Of a DNA stretch of 64,000 nt, positions 35,923 to 44,525 are shown one piece after another. The stretch's first letter is position 1, and each line of letters starts with the position of its first letter. This stretch comes from DAHUXT01 sp036273675 (lineage in GTDB: Bacteria > Chloroflexota > Ktedonobacteria > Ktedonobacterales > JADMIN01). Under the pieces are notes generated by a model. It saw only the letters and a program-made list of their open reading frames with translations, ran no database searches and was not told the origin of the DNA. The DNA lies in NCBI GenBank assembly GCA_036273675.1, contig DASUHD010000035.1, forward strand, positions 86,432 to 150,431, written 5' to 3'. A program made the translations under genes and the position numbers.

Positions 35923-36720
35923 TCACGCCTGAGCGGGCGCCTGTCCCGATTGCGGCGTATGCGCAGCCACGAACCGCAACATCCGCTGCCACGCGTCGTC
36001 CGACTCCTGCTGAAACTCCGCCTGCTTGCGGTCGAAGAAGCTGTGCGGCGCGTTGGGATAGACGATCAGCTCATGCTCGATGTGCGCGTTGGTCAGCGCC
36101 TCATCGAACGCATTGATGGACTCCTGCGGGATGCCCTGATCTGTGCCACCAAACAGGCCCAACACCGGACACTCGAACTCGTCGATCCGCTGAATCGGCC
36201 CCACTGTCGCGCCCTGACGTGGCATCGGTGACCCATAGAAGCCAATCACCCCCGCCAGGCCATGATGGTTGGCGGCCTGCAAAAACGAATGATGGCCGCC
36301 GAAGCAAAAGCCAACGGTGAAGATCGCCCGCGGCCCGCTCCCGGGCATGGCGCGCAGATAGGCGACCCCTGAGGCGACATCCATGCTGACGGTTTCTGGT
36401 TTGGTCTGCATGACGTGGGGCATATAGTCAAAAGAGTCTTCGCGCGGCTCAAGCCCGGCGGTACGGCCAAAATAGTCAATCGCGACGGCGTCGATGCCCG
36501 CCTCGGCGAAACGTTGGGCAAGCTCGCGATAGAACGAGAACAGGCCGCGCACGTCTGGCATGACGACGATGGCGGCGTTGGATGGCGTGAGGGAATCGCT
36601 ATGCGCGGCGAAGGCGTTGAAGCGGGTGCCATCAAACGCCGAGAGCACCAGCTCGTCAGTGCGCACTGGCAGGCCGTGGTGCGGCGCGATCGGGGGCTGT
36701 GAATCTACATCGAAGCACAT
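35923..36720 (-). CDS. Dienelactone hydrolase family protein
   Basis: The 265-residue alpha/beta hydrolase has the Cys nucleophile of this family in GFCFGGHH (near residue 139), Asp in FGGTDQGIP (near 192) and His in NAPHSFFDR (near 224). Dienelactone hydrolases open the lactone ring in chlorocatechol breakdown, but many homologues act on other esters and no catechol genes are nearby. The start follows GGGAGGAAG at 7 nt. Confidence 0.87.
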   Translation of the reverse strand: MCFDVDSQPPIAPHHGLPVRTDELVLSAFDGTRFNAFAAHSDSLTPSNAAIVVMPDVRGLFSFYRELAQRFAEAGIDAVAIDYFGRTAGLEPREDSFDYMPHVMQTKPETVSMDVASGVAYLRAMPGSGPRAIFTVGFCFGGHHSFLQAANHHGLAGVIGFYGSPMPRQGATVGPIQRIDEFECPVLGLFGGTDQGIPQESINAFDEALTNAHIEHELIVYPNAPHSFFDRKQAEFQQESDDAWQRMLRFVAAHTPQSGQAPAQA

Positions 36721-36863
36721 GAGTCGTCTTCCTCCCGCAACCTGAAACTACTCTAGCCAGACAGACTTAATTCATTCGGGTATACGCTCTGGAATATACT
36801 GGCAATTACTGGCAATCGGGAGCCGCGATGCTCCGTGTCCCTATACTAGCGCTGTTGGACGCC

Positions 36864-37322
36864 TCAGGCAAGGCCGAGCAGGCGAATCAGCCGGGTGGTC
36901 GAGTAGTTTTCGATGCGTGGCGTGACGACGCGCACATCAACACCGATGCGCGCCATTGCCGTCCGCTTCTCCGCCAGGAACGGGTCGTCGGCGGTGACGG
37001 CGAGGTAGCGTGGCGCGAGCGGGTGCAGCAGCTCCACGTAATAGTTGGGGTCCACGCGCTCGCCGGAGATGAGAAAGACGCGGTCCACCACCCGGAGCGC
37101 GGCCAGCAGATCGCACCGGTCGTCTTCCGACATAATCGGCCGGTCCGCGCCCTTCCAGCGCCGCACCCGCGCGTCATCTTCGACGCCGACGATCAGCGTG
37201 TCGCCCAGATGGCGCGCCGCCTCCAAAAACCGCAGATGCCCAATGTGCAGCAGATCGAAGACGCCTGTGACGACGACCAACCCACTCGTGCCCGCACCGT
37301 TCGCAATCTCACCCTCGCCCAT
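36864..37322 (-). CDS. Cytidylyltransferase-family nucleotidyltransferase (RfaE-C / TagD-like)
   Basis: The 152-residue protein has the HxGH fold signature in TGVFDLLHIGHLRFLE (His23 to His26 region), a nucleotide-binding VGVEDDARVRRWKG, and the C-terminal NYSTTRLI that replaces the usual ISTTxxI. Members transfer a nucleotide onto glycerol-phosphate, heptose-phosphate, FMN or pantetheine-phosphate. No partner kinase domain is attached, so the acceptor remains open. ATG 37322 follows AAAGGA; ATGs further upstream are less well placed. Confidence 0.75.
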   Translation of the reverse strand: MGEGEIANGAGTSGLVVVTGVFDLLHIGHLRFLEAARHLGDTLIVGVEDDARVRRWKGADRPIMSEDDRCDLLAALRVVDRVFLISGERVDPNYYVELLHPLAPRYLAVTADDPFLAEKRTAMARIGVDVRVVTPRIENYSTTRLIRLLGLA

Positions 37323-37438
37323 GCTGATCCTTTGCATCTTCTCGTGTCTGCTGACGCCAACTTGAGCGGCCATCCACTCGGCGCTTCAGCCTCATATTAT
37401 ACATGGCGAGAGATGCGCCCGGCCCAGAGATCGCGCTG

Positions 37439-38323
37439 CTATGGCCATGGCAGGCCCATCGGATTGGGGATTGGGACGCCGCCAGCACGGACAATCGTGT
37501 CGCTCAGCGTGAAGGCCAGCTCGCGTAGTCTCGCGCAGCCATCCGCGCCCAGTGTCTCCCATGGGCGCGCGGCGAGGGCGTCAGTGCGCGCCTCCACCCA
37601 TTGGCGCGCGTCGAGGCCAGCCTGGGTGAGCATGCCTGCCTCGTCGAGCCAGCCACGGGCGCGCAGCCGCGTTTCAGCCGCCTCCCACTCCTCATCGCTC
37701 CACCCCCGATGCGGCTGGATCGCCTCACGCGAGACGGTTCCGGTCCCCACGAGCGTAACGTGGGCCTCGCAGCCATCTATCCCGCCAGCGAGCAGCGCGG
37801 CGACGTGCCCATCGCCACGATATTCGCGCAGCAGCGTCGCCGCGTGCCAGAGGCGCATGTGGGCGGCTTCGGGCCAGGGGTGCGCGCTATGGGCGGCGAA
37901 GAGCGGCCGCCCGGCCACATCACACGCCGAGGCTGCCGTAGAGGCCAATTCCGCCGCCGCCTCGATGGCTGGCCCTTCGACGGCATCGCCCAGCAGGTGA
38001 CGGAGCGCAGCATCGGCTGAGTCATAGCGTGCGTTGAGAATCTGCTCTGGCGACGAGAAGCGCCATGCGTCGGGAATCGCCCGCGCGACCATCCGCGGGT
38101 GGAAGTTGTAAAACGTGGCGGCGACCACCTCTGGCCCAACCGGCCCCATCGCCGCCGAGCGCGACGCGAAATACCCCATCCAGTAGCCCTTTAGCCCGGC
38201 CTCGCTATAGGCCGCCCGCGCCACGGGCGAGAAGTAGATCATCGCATGATAGGGTTCGAGCGCCTTCCACATCGCCCGTGGCAGCGATGTCGCGGGCGCG
38301 TCGTCGTCCGTCGCCTGAGCCAT
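37439..38323 (-). CDS. SCO6745-like winged-helix family protein
   Basis: The 294-residue protein matches the SCO6745-type family of Actinobacteria and Chloroflexota. It opens with RAMWKALEPYHAMIYFSPVARAAYSEAGLKGYWMGYFASRSAAMGP in pieces typical of the family. The middle has RLWHAATLLREYRGDGHVAALL, and a MarR-like winged helix near residues 220-250 contains EEWEAAETRLRARGWLDEAG. It ends NPMGLPWP. The function is unknown; a ligand-binding or regulatory role is usual speculation. The start follows GAGAGGG. It is divergent from dxr with 196 bp between starts. Confidence 0.72.
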   Translation of the reverse strand: MAQATDDDAPATSLPRAMWKALEPYHAMIYFSPVARAAYSEAGLKGYWMGYFASRSAAMGPVGPEVVAATFYNFHPRMVARAIPDAWRFSSPEQILNARYDSADAALRHLLGDAVEGPAIEAAAELASTAASACDVAGRPLFAAHSAHPWPEAAHMRLWHAATLLREYRGDGHVAALLAGGIDGCEAHVTLVGTGTVSREAIQPHRGWSDEEWEAAETRLRARGWLDEAGMLTQAGLDARQWVEARTDALAARPWETLGADGCARLRELAFTLSDTIVRAGGVPIPNPMGLPWP

Positions 38324-38519
38324 GGTTTTTCACCCTCTCGCTTCGCACGTCTCGCTATGCTTCTCAGCTACTCCTATGCTACACGAAAGCCGCACATACC
38401 GCGCAAGGTCATCCGGGTCAAACTCAGGGGCGTTGGCGATGCGCTGTGATATAATCTGGCGCGGCGTGGGCCAGCATTTGCGCGCCTCGCCGATGCCTGG
38501 ATGGAGGTCGCCCAGCGTT

Positions 38520-39737
38520 ATGGCAGATACGGCACATATGGACGATGCACGACTCGGCATCACTGTGCTTGGCAGCACCGGTTCGATTGGCCGACAGACC
38601 CTGGATGTCGTGCGCGCTTTTCCCGACCATTTTCGCGTGGTCGCGCTGGCGGCGCGCGGCAATATCAGCCTGCTGGCCGAGCAGGCGCGCGAGTTCGCGC
38701 CAGAGATCGTCGCCTATACCAGCGATGACCCCGCCACCCAGGCGCAAGCCGTCGAGCTGCTCCCCAACGCGCTCCACGGCGTCGAGGGCTTGACCGCCGC
38801 TGCCACGCATCCAGCGGTGAAAACGGTTGTCGCGGCGACCTCCGGCCTGATTGGGCTGCGGCCCACGCTGGCGGCGATGCGCGCGGGCAAGACGATTGCG
38901 CTGGCCAACAAGGAAACGCTGGTGATGGCGGGCCACCTGGTCATGGCCGAGGCGCGCGCGGCTGGCGTCGCGATTCTGCCGGTGGATAGCGAGCACAGCG
39001 CCCTCTGGCAGTGCCTGCATGGCGAGCGGACGGCTGAGGTGCGCCGCCTGCTGATTACCGCGTCGGGCGGGCCGCTACGCAGGGCGACGCTGGACGAGAT
39101 GCGCGATGTCACCGTCGAGCAGGCGCTGGCGCACCCGACGTGGCAGATGGGGCAGAAGATCACCATCGACTCGGCGACGCTCGTGAACAAGGGACTTGAG
39201 GTCATCGAGGCGCACTGGCTCTATGACATGCCTTACGACCAGATCGAGGTTGTCGTCCATCCGCAGAGCATCATCCATTCGATGGTCGAGTTCGTGGACG
39301 ACTCGATCAAGATGCAGGCGAGTCTGCCCAGCATGCATCTGCCCATCCAATACGCGCTGAGCTACCCCACCCGGCTGAGCCGCGAGGATACCGCGCTCTC
39401 TCACCCGCTGAGCTGGCCCGCCGTCGGTCATCTGGACTTTGAGGCGGTCGATATGACACGCTTCCCCTGTCTGCGGCTGGCGTATGAGGCGGGGCGACGC
39501 GGCGGCACGGCTCCTGCGGTGCTGGTAGGCGCGGACGAGCAAGCGGTGCCGCTCTTCCTCCAGGGGAAGATTCGGCTGACCGATATTGCCGCCATCCTGG
39601 AGGATGTGTTGGCGCGGCATACCGTCGTGGACGATCCCGATCTGGAGACCGTGCTGGCCGCCTGCTCCTGGGCGCAGGATGAGGTGCTGCGGCTACATGG
39701 CGAACCAACAGCATCTCACGAGCGTAGTTCCCTGTGA
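38520..39737 (+). CDS. dxr: 1-deoxy-D-xylulose 5-phosphate reductoisomerase
   Basis: The 405-residue enzyme makes the committed step of the MEP isoprenoid pathway (DXP to MEP, NADPH-dependent). The NADPH motif is LGSTGSIGRQTLDVV (residues 18-32). Metal-binding residues occur in VDSEHSALWQ, SGGPLR, GQKITIDSATLVNKGLEVIEAHWLYD and HPQSIIHSMVEF, all intact. The start at 38520 is supported by GGAGGT 11 nt upstream; the frame is open further back to 38322 without a ribosome site. The gene order dxr - site-2 protease - ispG is also found in mycobacteria. Confidence 0.96.
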   Translation: MADTAHMDDARLGITVLGSTGSIGRQTLDVVRAFPDHFRVVALAARGNISLLAEQAREFAPEIVAYTSDDPATQAQAVELLPNALHGVEGLTAAATHPAVKTVVAATSGLIGLRPTLAAMRAGKTIALANKETLVMAGHLVMAEARAAGVAILPVDSEHSALWQCLHGERTAEVRRLLITASGGPLRRATLDEMRDVTVEQALAHPTWQMGQKITIDSATLVNKGLEVIEAHWLYDMPYDQIEVVVHPQSIIHSMVEFVDDSIKMQASLPSMHLPIQYALSYPTRLSREDTALSHPLSWPAVGHLDFEAVDMTRFPCLRLAYEAGRRGGTAPAVLVGADEQAVPLFLQGKIRLTDIAAILEDVLARHTVVDDPDLETVLAACSWAQDEVLRLHGEPTASHERSSL

Positions 39738-39788
39738 GTGGCGCAATTGGTAGATAGTTATGAGGGCTGCTTCGCGGCATTCATGTCG

Positions 39789-39874
39789 CGGCTAATCCTG
39801 GTAGGTCGATAACCCTGCATATGGTAGGCAGGTACGGTTCGGGCAGGATTAGCCGTAGGTCTTCAGCCTACGGC
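39789..39874. repeat. REP-like repeat, copy 2, with outer inverted repeat
   Basis: The 29-bp element at 39846-39874 is identical to 35838-35866. In addition CGGCTAATCCTG at 39789-39800 is the exact inverse of CAGGATTAGCCG at 39844-39855, so a larger structure of about 86 bp with nested dyads is present. It occupies the gap between dxr and the protease gene, and would be transcribed if the two form an operon. Confidence 0.75.
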
Positions 39875-39972
39875 ATGGCCACCTCAGATGTACGTTGCCC
39901 GTCAGTTGCGATTTGATTTTATAGACCTACATCCATACAGCGAATACGGGCAGATGGCGGGAGAGAGAATAC

Positions 39973-41067
39973 ATGAGTTGGTACCTGTTGGCGGCGATTC
40001 CGGTGTTCGGCGTGCTGATCCTTGTCCACGAGTTTGGGCATTTCATCACCGCCAAGTGGGCGGGCATCCGCGTGGACGAGTTCGCGCTCGGCTTTCCGCC
40101 CCGGCTCCTGAGCGTGAAGCGTGGCGAGACCACCTATTCGCTGAACGCGCTGCCCATCGGCGGCTACGTCCGTATGCCCGGCGAGAACGGCGAGACGACC
40201 GACGAGAATGGCAACTATGACGACCGCACCTTCGCGGCGAAGTCGCCGGGCAAGCGTGCCATCGTCCTGCTGGCAGGCGTCACGATGAACATGATTCTCG
40301 CCATTGTCTGCTTCACCGTCGCCGAAGCCGTTGGCCAGATGAATTACGCCTCCGCAGTCGGTACTGTCGCCAAAGGCTCACCTGCCGCAGTGGCAGGCAT
40401 CCTACCTCATGACAGAATTGTCTCAATCAACGGCCAATATACTACCTCGTTTACCGATGTGTATACGGCGACGAACGCGGCCATCTGCGCTGGCTCGAAA
40501 GCGAAGACCGTTCCGATAGACGTCGTAGTCATTCATCAGGGATCCACGACGCCTACCTCCCTACGTGTCAATGCGTTGGTAAGTCCACCAGCCGGCCAGG
40601 GTCATCTCGGCATTACTGGCGATGCCACGCAGACCTATAATTCCAAGGTACCCCTCTGGGAGGCGCCCGTTCGCGGTGTGCAGGATGTCGGCGGCGTGGT
40701 TGGCGCGACGGCCAGCGGCATTAGCCAGGTGGTCTCAGGCTGCCTGCCTGTCAGCCAGGCGGTGATGGGGCCGGTGGGCATTGTCAACACGACGGGCGAG
40801 GTGGCAAGTACCATCCCTACCAATGGCTGGTATCTGATGCTTTACCTCGTCGGCGCGCTGAGCGTTAGCCTGGCCATCGTCAACCTGCTACCAATCCCGG
40901 CGCTCGATGGCGGGCGTGTGCTCTTCATCGGCATCGAGGTGCTGCGGCGCGGCAAGCGCATCAGCCCGGAGCGCGAGGGGCTGGTCAACCTGATCGGCAT
41001 GGGCATGCTGCTCTTCCTGATGCTGCTGGTGACGATCAACGATGTCGGCAACCTCTTCCACCATTGA
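39973..41067 (+). CDS. rseP: Site-2 protease (RIP metalloprotease RseP family)
   Basis: This 364-residue intramembrane zinc protease cleaves membrane-bound anti-sigma factors and signal peptides. The catalytic HEFGH is at residues 19-23 in the first helix; the third zinc ligand is in NLLPIPALDGGRV near 300-312. One PDZ domain (about 125-205) has GSPAAVAGILPHDRIVSING. Three or four membrane helices are present. It has its own ribosome site (GGGAGAGAG). An anti-sigma factor encoded 3.5 kb downstream is a plausible substrate, though nothing in the sequence proves it. Confidence 0.93.
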   Translation: MSWYLLAAIPVFGVLILVHEFGHFITAKWAGIRVDEFALGFPPRLLSVKRGETTYSLNALPIGGYVRMPGENGETTDENGNYDDRTFAAKSPGKRAIVLLAGVTMNMILAIVCFTVAEAVGQMNYASAVGTVAKGSPAAVAGILPHDRIVSINGQYTTSFTDVYTATNAAICAGSKAKTVPIDVVVIHQGSTTPTSLRVNALVSPPAGQGHLGITGDATQTYNSKVPLWEAPVRGVQDVGGVVGATASGISQVVSGCLPVSQAVMGPVGIVNTTGEVASTIPTNGWYLMLYLVGALSVSLAIVNLLPIPALDGGRVLFIGIEVLRRGKRISPEREGLVNLIGMGMLLFLMLLVTINDVGNLFHH

Positions 41068-41283
41068 TATCCCTCACCAAACTCCGAAAGATTCCGGGCG
41101 CTGCGCCTGTCGCACCCGAGTGCGGGCAGCGAGGCGCCTTCGCGGAGTAAAATAGCATATGGCGGGCAACGCCGCCCCACCGAGAACACGCGCCGACGAC
41201 TGGCGCAGGACACAAGTAAGAAATAACTGAACATTCAGGCACTCATAGCTGAGACGCAACTGAGACGCATCTGGGAGAATCGC

Positions 41284-42591
41284 ATGCGACGCAAAACGCG
41301 ACAAATCGCGGTCGGAAATGTCTTGATCGGCGGGAACGCGCCGATTGCCGTCCAATCAATGACCACCATGTATACCCGCGACGTAGAATCCTCGGTCGCG
41401 CAGATCCTCCGGCTGGAAGAGGTCGGCTGCGAGCTGGTGCGTGTCGCCGTGCCAGAGGAGGCCGACGCGCTGGCGCTGGGCGCGATCAAGCAGCGTATCC
41501 ACATCCCGCTGATCGCCGATATCCACTACGATCCGAAGCTGGCGCTGCTGGCTATCGAACAGGGCGTGGATGCCGTGCGTATCAATCCCGGCAATCTGCT
41601 TCACGGCCACGAGTCGTTCGTCACCATCGTCAAGGCGGCGAAAGAGGCGGGCATCGCCATGCGCATTGGTGTCAACTCCGGCTCGATAGACGCGCTGGAC
41701 CGCGGCGCGCAGATGCGCAAGGTCAGCGTGCAGCGGCTGGATGACGGCACCTTCGTCCAGAGCGATCCGGCGGAGGAGCGGCGCAAAGAGCGCGAGGAGT
41801 TGGTTGGCCGGATGGTGGCCAAGGCGCTCGAATATTGCGGCATGGCCGACGATCTGGGCTATACCAACTACAAGGTCTCGCTGAAAAGCTCGAACGTGCT
41901 GACCGCCGTCGCGGCGTACCGCAAATTCGCCGACGCCTGCGATGTGCCGTTGCATCTTGGCATCACCGAGGCAGGGACGCTGGTCACGGGCGCGGTCAAG
42001 TCGTCCATCGGCTTCGCGCTGCTGCTGGCCGACGGCATCGGCGACACCATCCGCGTCTCGTTGACCGCCGAACCGGAGGAAGAGATTCCGGTCGCCTACG
42101 AGATTCTGCGCTCGCTAGAGTTGCGGTCGCGTGGCGTCACGTTCGTCTCATGTCCCTCGTGCGGGCGCGTGGAGATAGATGTACTCAAAATTGCCAATGA
42201 GGTCGAGAAGCGATTGACGAAGGTGCAGACGCCGATTCAGGTCGCCGTGATGGGCTGCCTTGTCAATGGCCCAGGCGAGTCGCGTGATGCCGATGTGGGC
42301 CTCTCCGGCGGGCGCGGCAAGGGCGCCATCTATCGCAAGGGCCAGTTCGTACGCACGGTGCCTGAAGATCAGTTCCTGGCCGAGGTGCTCAAGGAGGTGG
42401 CGAGCATTCTGCCAGAACATGAGGCGAAGCTGGTCTATCCCGGCGATGAGGCGCTCGGCCCCGTCAGCAGTGGCCGCACCCGCAAGACCGGCATCCACGA
42501 CCAGGCCGAGCCGACCTCGGCAGCCACGCCCGGGACGCCTGGCAAGCCGCTGCCGATGCTTTCGGTCAACCCGGCCAACCGAGACATATAG
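41284..42591 (+). CDS. ispG: 4-hydroxy-3-methylbut-2-en-1-yl diphosphate synthase
   Basis: The 435-residue iron-sulfur enzyme converts MEcPP to HMBPP, the seventh MEP-pathway step. The [4Fe-4S] ligands are Cys290 and Cys293 (SCPSCGR) and Cys325 (MGCLVNGPGE), with the conserved Glu a few residues on. The TIM-barrel part has IAVGNVLIGGNAPIAVQSMT and RINPGNL. The single-domain bacterial form usually ends near residue 380-390; here about 45 extra residues of Pro/Thr/Ala-rich sequence follow. The start follows GGGAGAATCGC. The 216-nt gap to the protease gene suggests a separate or internal promoter. Confidence 0.95.
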   Translation: MRRKTRQIAVGNVLIGGNAPIAVQSMTTMYTRDVESSVAQILRLEEVGCELVRVAVPEEADALALGAIKQRIHIPLIADIHYDPKLALLAIEQGVDAVRINPGNLLHGHESFVTIVKAAKEAGIAMRIGVNSGSIDALDRGAQMRKVSVQRLDDGTFVQSDPAEERRKEREELVGRMVAKALEYCGMADDLGYTNYKVSLKSSNVLTAVAAYRKFADACDVPLHLGITEAGTLVTGAVKSSIGFALLLADGIGDTIRVSLTAEPEEEIPVAYEILRSLELRSRGVTFVSCPSCGRVEIDVLKIANEVEKRLTKVQTPIQVAVMGCLVNGPGESRDADVGLSGGRGKGAIYRKGQFVRTVPEDQFLAEVLKEVASILPEHEAKLVYPGDEALGPVSSGRTRKTGIHDQAEPTSAATPGTPGKPLPMLSVNPANRDI

Positions 42592-42953
42592 GACCCCAAA
42601 CGGATGCGTGCGCGGGCAGGAAGATAGCGCCGCCACGCATCCTCAGCAATCTCACCGATAGACGCCTAGCTACGGCTATGGGACAATCGAGACAGTTCCA
42701 AAAGCGACAATTGTCTCTAGGCGGGTCGCCAGACGGGCATGTAAGATGATGAGGGCGCATCTGGCGATTGCCTCACAAACGGCCATCTGTTTTGGAGCGG
42801 CCCGTTGCGAGGCGAAGGGCCAAATCGTCATATACTAGGTGCGGATGGCGCGCGCTGGTTGGTCGGTAACGTGCGAATGCGCGCCAGCATGCCATCCAAC
42901 GTTTGATGAGTCGTGCGGCAGGTGGCCTGGCGCAATCAGGAAGGCAGATGCGC
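42592..42953. other. 362-bp gap between ispG and the sigma-like gene
   Basis: No gene supported. GGATGCGTG (42602-42610) and CACGCATCC (42634-42642) form a perfect 9-bp inverted repeat just after ispG. GAGACA/TGTCTC arms pair around 42690-42718. A CATATACT stretch near 42831 could be a -10 element for the sigma-like gene. The true start of that gene is not certain; an ATG at 42906 lies in this gap. Confidence 0.45.
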
Positions 42954-44237
42954 ATGGTCTGGCAGGATATGTCACCCTTCCCCACACCTCGGATGGATGC
43001 CGAGGAGGAACGCGAACTGCGTCTGGCCGCTCAGGCGCGCGCGGGCGCCGAATGGGCGCTGGCTGCGTTGATCGCGCGCTATCAACCACCGGTCGTGCGC
43101 TACCTTGCCCGGCTGACCGGCGACGCTGCTCAGTCGCATACGATGGCCCAGAACATTTTCGTGCGGATGGAGCGGCGCGTGCGCGGCCCCCATGGCGGGG
43201 AACACCTGCGCCTCTGGCTGTTGCGCGCCGCCACCGAGACGGGCCTGGATGCGCTGCGCCATCCCAAGCGCGCTCGTCAGTCGCGCCTCAACGCTCCCCC
43301 AGGCCCACGCGGCTTGCTGATGGATGGCCTCCCCGGCAGCGCCTCGGACCGACTGCGCGCCGGGCTGGACAAGATCGCGGAGATCACCGGCTCGACCCGG
43401 CGTCAGGTGCGCCAGCTCATCTGGAATAGCGGGGATTCGGCAGCGCCCGACGAGAAGCCACGCGCGCGGACAAACGGAGCATATGGCGCGAATGGGGCTA
43501 CGAGGGCAGCTAACGCAACGGCGGAGGCGGTCGATCCTGAGATCGACACGATGACCCCGCGCGAGGAGTTGCGTCACCGCCTGATCCGCGCCGTCCTTGC
43601 GGAGTTGCCGTATGGTGACGCGCAGTGCCTGGCGCTCCACCTGGTGGCGGGCCTGAACCAGACCGAGGTGGCGATGGCCCTGGGGATTCGGCCCAGCGCC
43701 GCCCGCCATCGCATCGTGCAGGGGCTGCAAATGTTCGCGCACCGCTATGACGCCGCCATCACGAGTCTGGGCGTTCCCGCCGAGATTGCCTATGCCGACG
43801 ACGGCCAGAGCCTGCCCGCGCCCACACCTGACCTGATGGAGACGATGGACGTCTTGAACACCACCGACCAGGACTATCCCGTGCCGATGGCGCCGATGGA
43901 CGATGAGGCGTATTCGGCCAGCGAGGCAGAGCGCGAGGCGGCGTTTAGCGGCGCCTATGATCTGGCGGAGTCACCCGTGATGGATGCGCCCGCAAGCCCA
44001 CCGGCGCCTCCACCATCGCCGATAATTGTGGACGCGCTGCCAGCGATCATCCACGACGAACTGCCCCAGGGTGACTGGGTAGACCAGCCGACTATGGTGC
44101 CGGTTCTCTCCACCAGGATCAGTTCGGCGACCGACGATGTTGATGCTGATGTTGACGCCGCGGACGAAGCGCCGCTTGCCGCGCAGACGCCGCCAAGCGT
44201 TCCCGTGCTGACACCGCCGCCACCACAGACCCCCTGA
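42954..44237 (+). CDS. ECF-like sigma-70 family protein with long C-terminal tail
   Basis: The 427-residue protein resembles an ECF sigma factor. A region-2-like helical segment lies at about 31-78 (ALIARYQPPVVRYLARLTGD, QNIFVRMERRV), with the usual acidic promoter-melting motif eroded. A 120-residue Arg/Ala-rich linker follows, then a region-4-like HTH at about 205-265 (AVLAELPYGDAQCLALHLVAG, LNQTEVAMALGIRPSAARHRI). The last 160 residues are acidic and Pro-rich. AGGAAGG precedes ATG 42954 by 9 nt; an in-frame ATG at 42948 is too close to it. The next gene encodes a ZAS-type anti-sigma protein, so the two are a likely pair. Confidence 0.72.
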   Translation: MVWQDMSPFPTPRMDAEEERELRLAAQARAGAEWALAALIARYQPPVVRYLARLTGDAAQSHTMAQNIFVRMERRVRGPHGGEHLRLWLLRAATETGLDALRHPKRARQSRLNAPPGPRGLLMDGLPGSASDRLRAGLDKIAEITGSTRRQVRQLIWNSGDSAAPDEKPRARTNGAYGANGATRAANATAEAVDPEIDTMTPREELRHRLIRAVLAELPYGDAQCLALHLVAGLNQTEVAMALGIRPSAARHRIVQGLQMFAHRYDAAITSLGVPAEIAYADDGQSLPAPTPDLMETMDVLNTTDQDYPVPMAPMDDEAYSASEAEREAAFSGAYDLAESPVMDAPASPPAPPPSPIIVDALPAIIHDELPQGDWVDQPTMVPVLSTRISSATDDVDADVDAADEAPLAAQTPPSVPVLTPPPPQTP

Positions 44238-44245
44238 GCGCTCGC

Positions 44246-44285
44246 GGCGAATGCTGGCGAATGCTGGCGAATTCTGGCGGATGCC
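44246..44285. repeat. Four tandem copies of a 10-bp unit
   Basis: GGCGAATGCT occurs twice (44246-44265), followed by GGCGAATTCT and GGCGGATGCC. The array starts 8 bp after the sigma-like gene stop. Unit length equals that of the array at 1421-1480 but the sequence differs. Confidence 0.85.
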
Positions 44286-44525
44286 GCCCAGAAGCGTGGT
44301 TTTTCGCCCTCGTCTCCGTTTCTATATATAGGCGGAACCTCTCCCCCATGCTGGCGTTCACAGAAGGACTTTCCTCAGGGAAGAGGCTGTGTTTTTGTCC
44401 CTGGCGCGGCGAGCGCCTCTATACAGGCCAAGTATTATAGATGAGGTTTCACGTGCGCTCGCCGTTCGTGCGAAGCATCTTTGTTTGTCTGTTTATTAAT
44501 AGAGTATACCTATAAGGAGCCTGGG

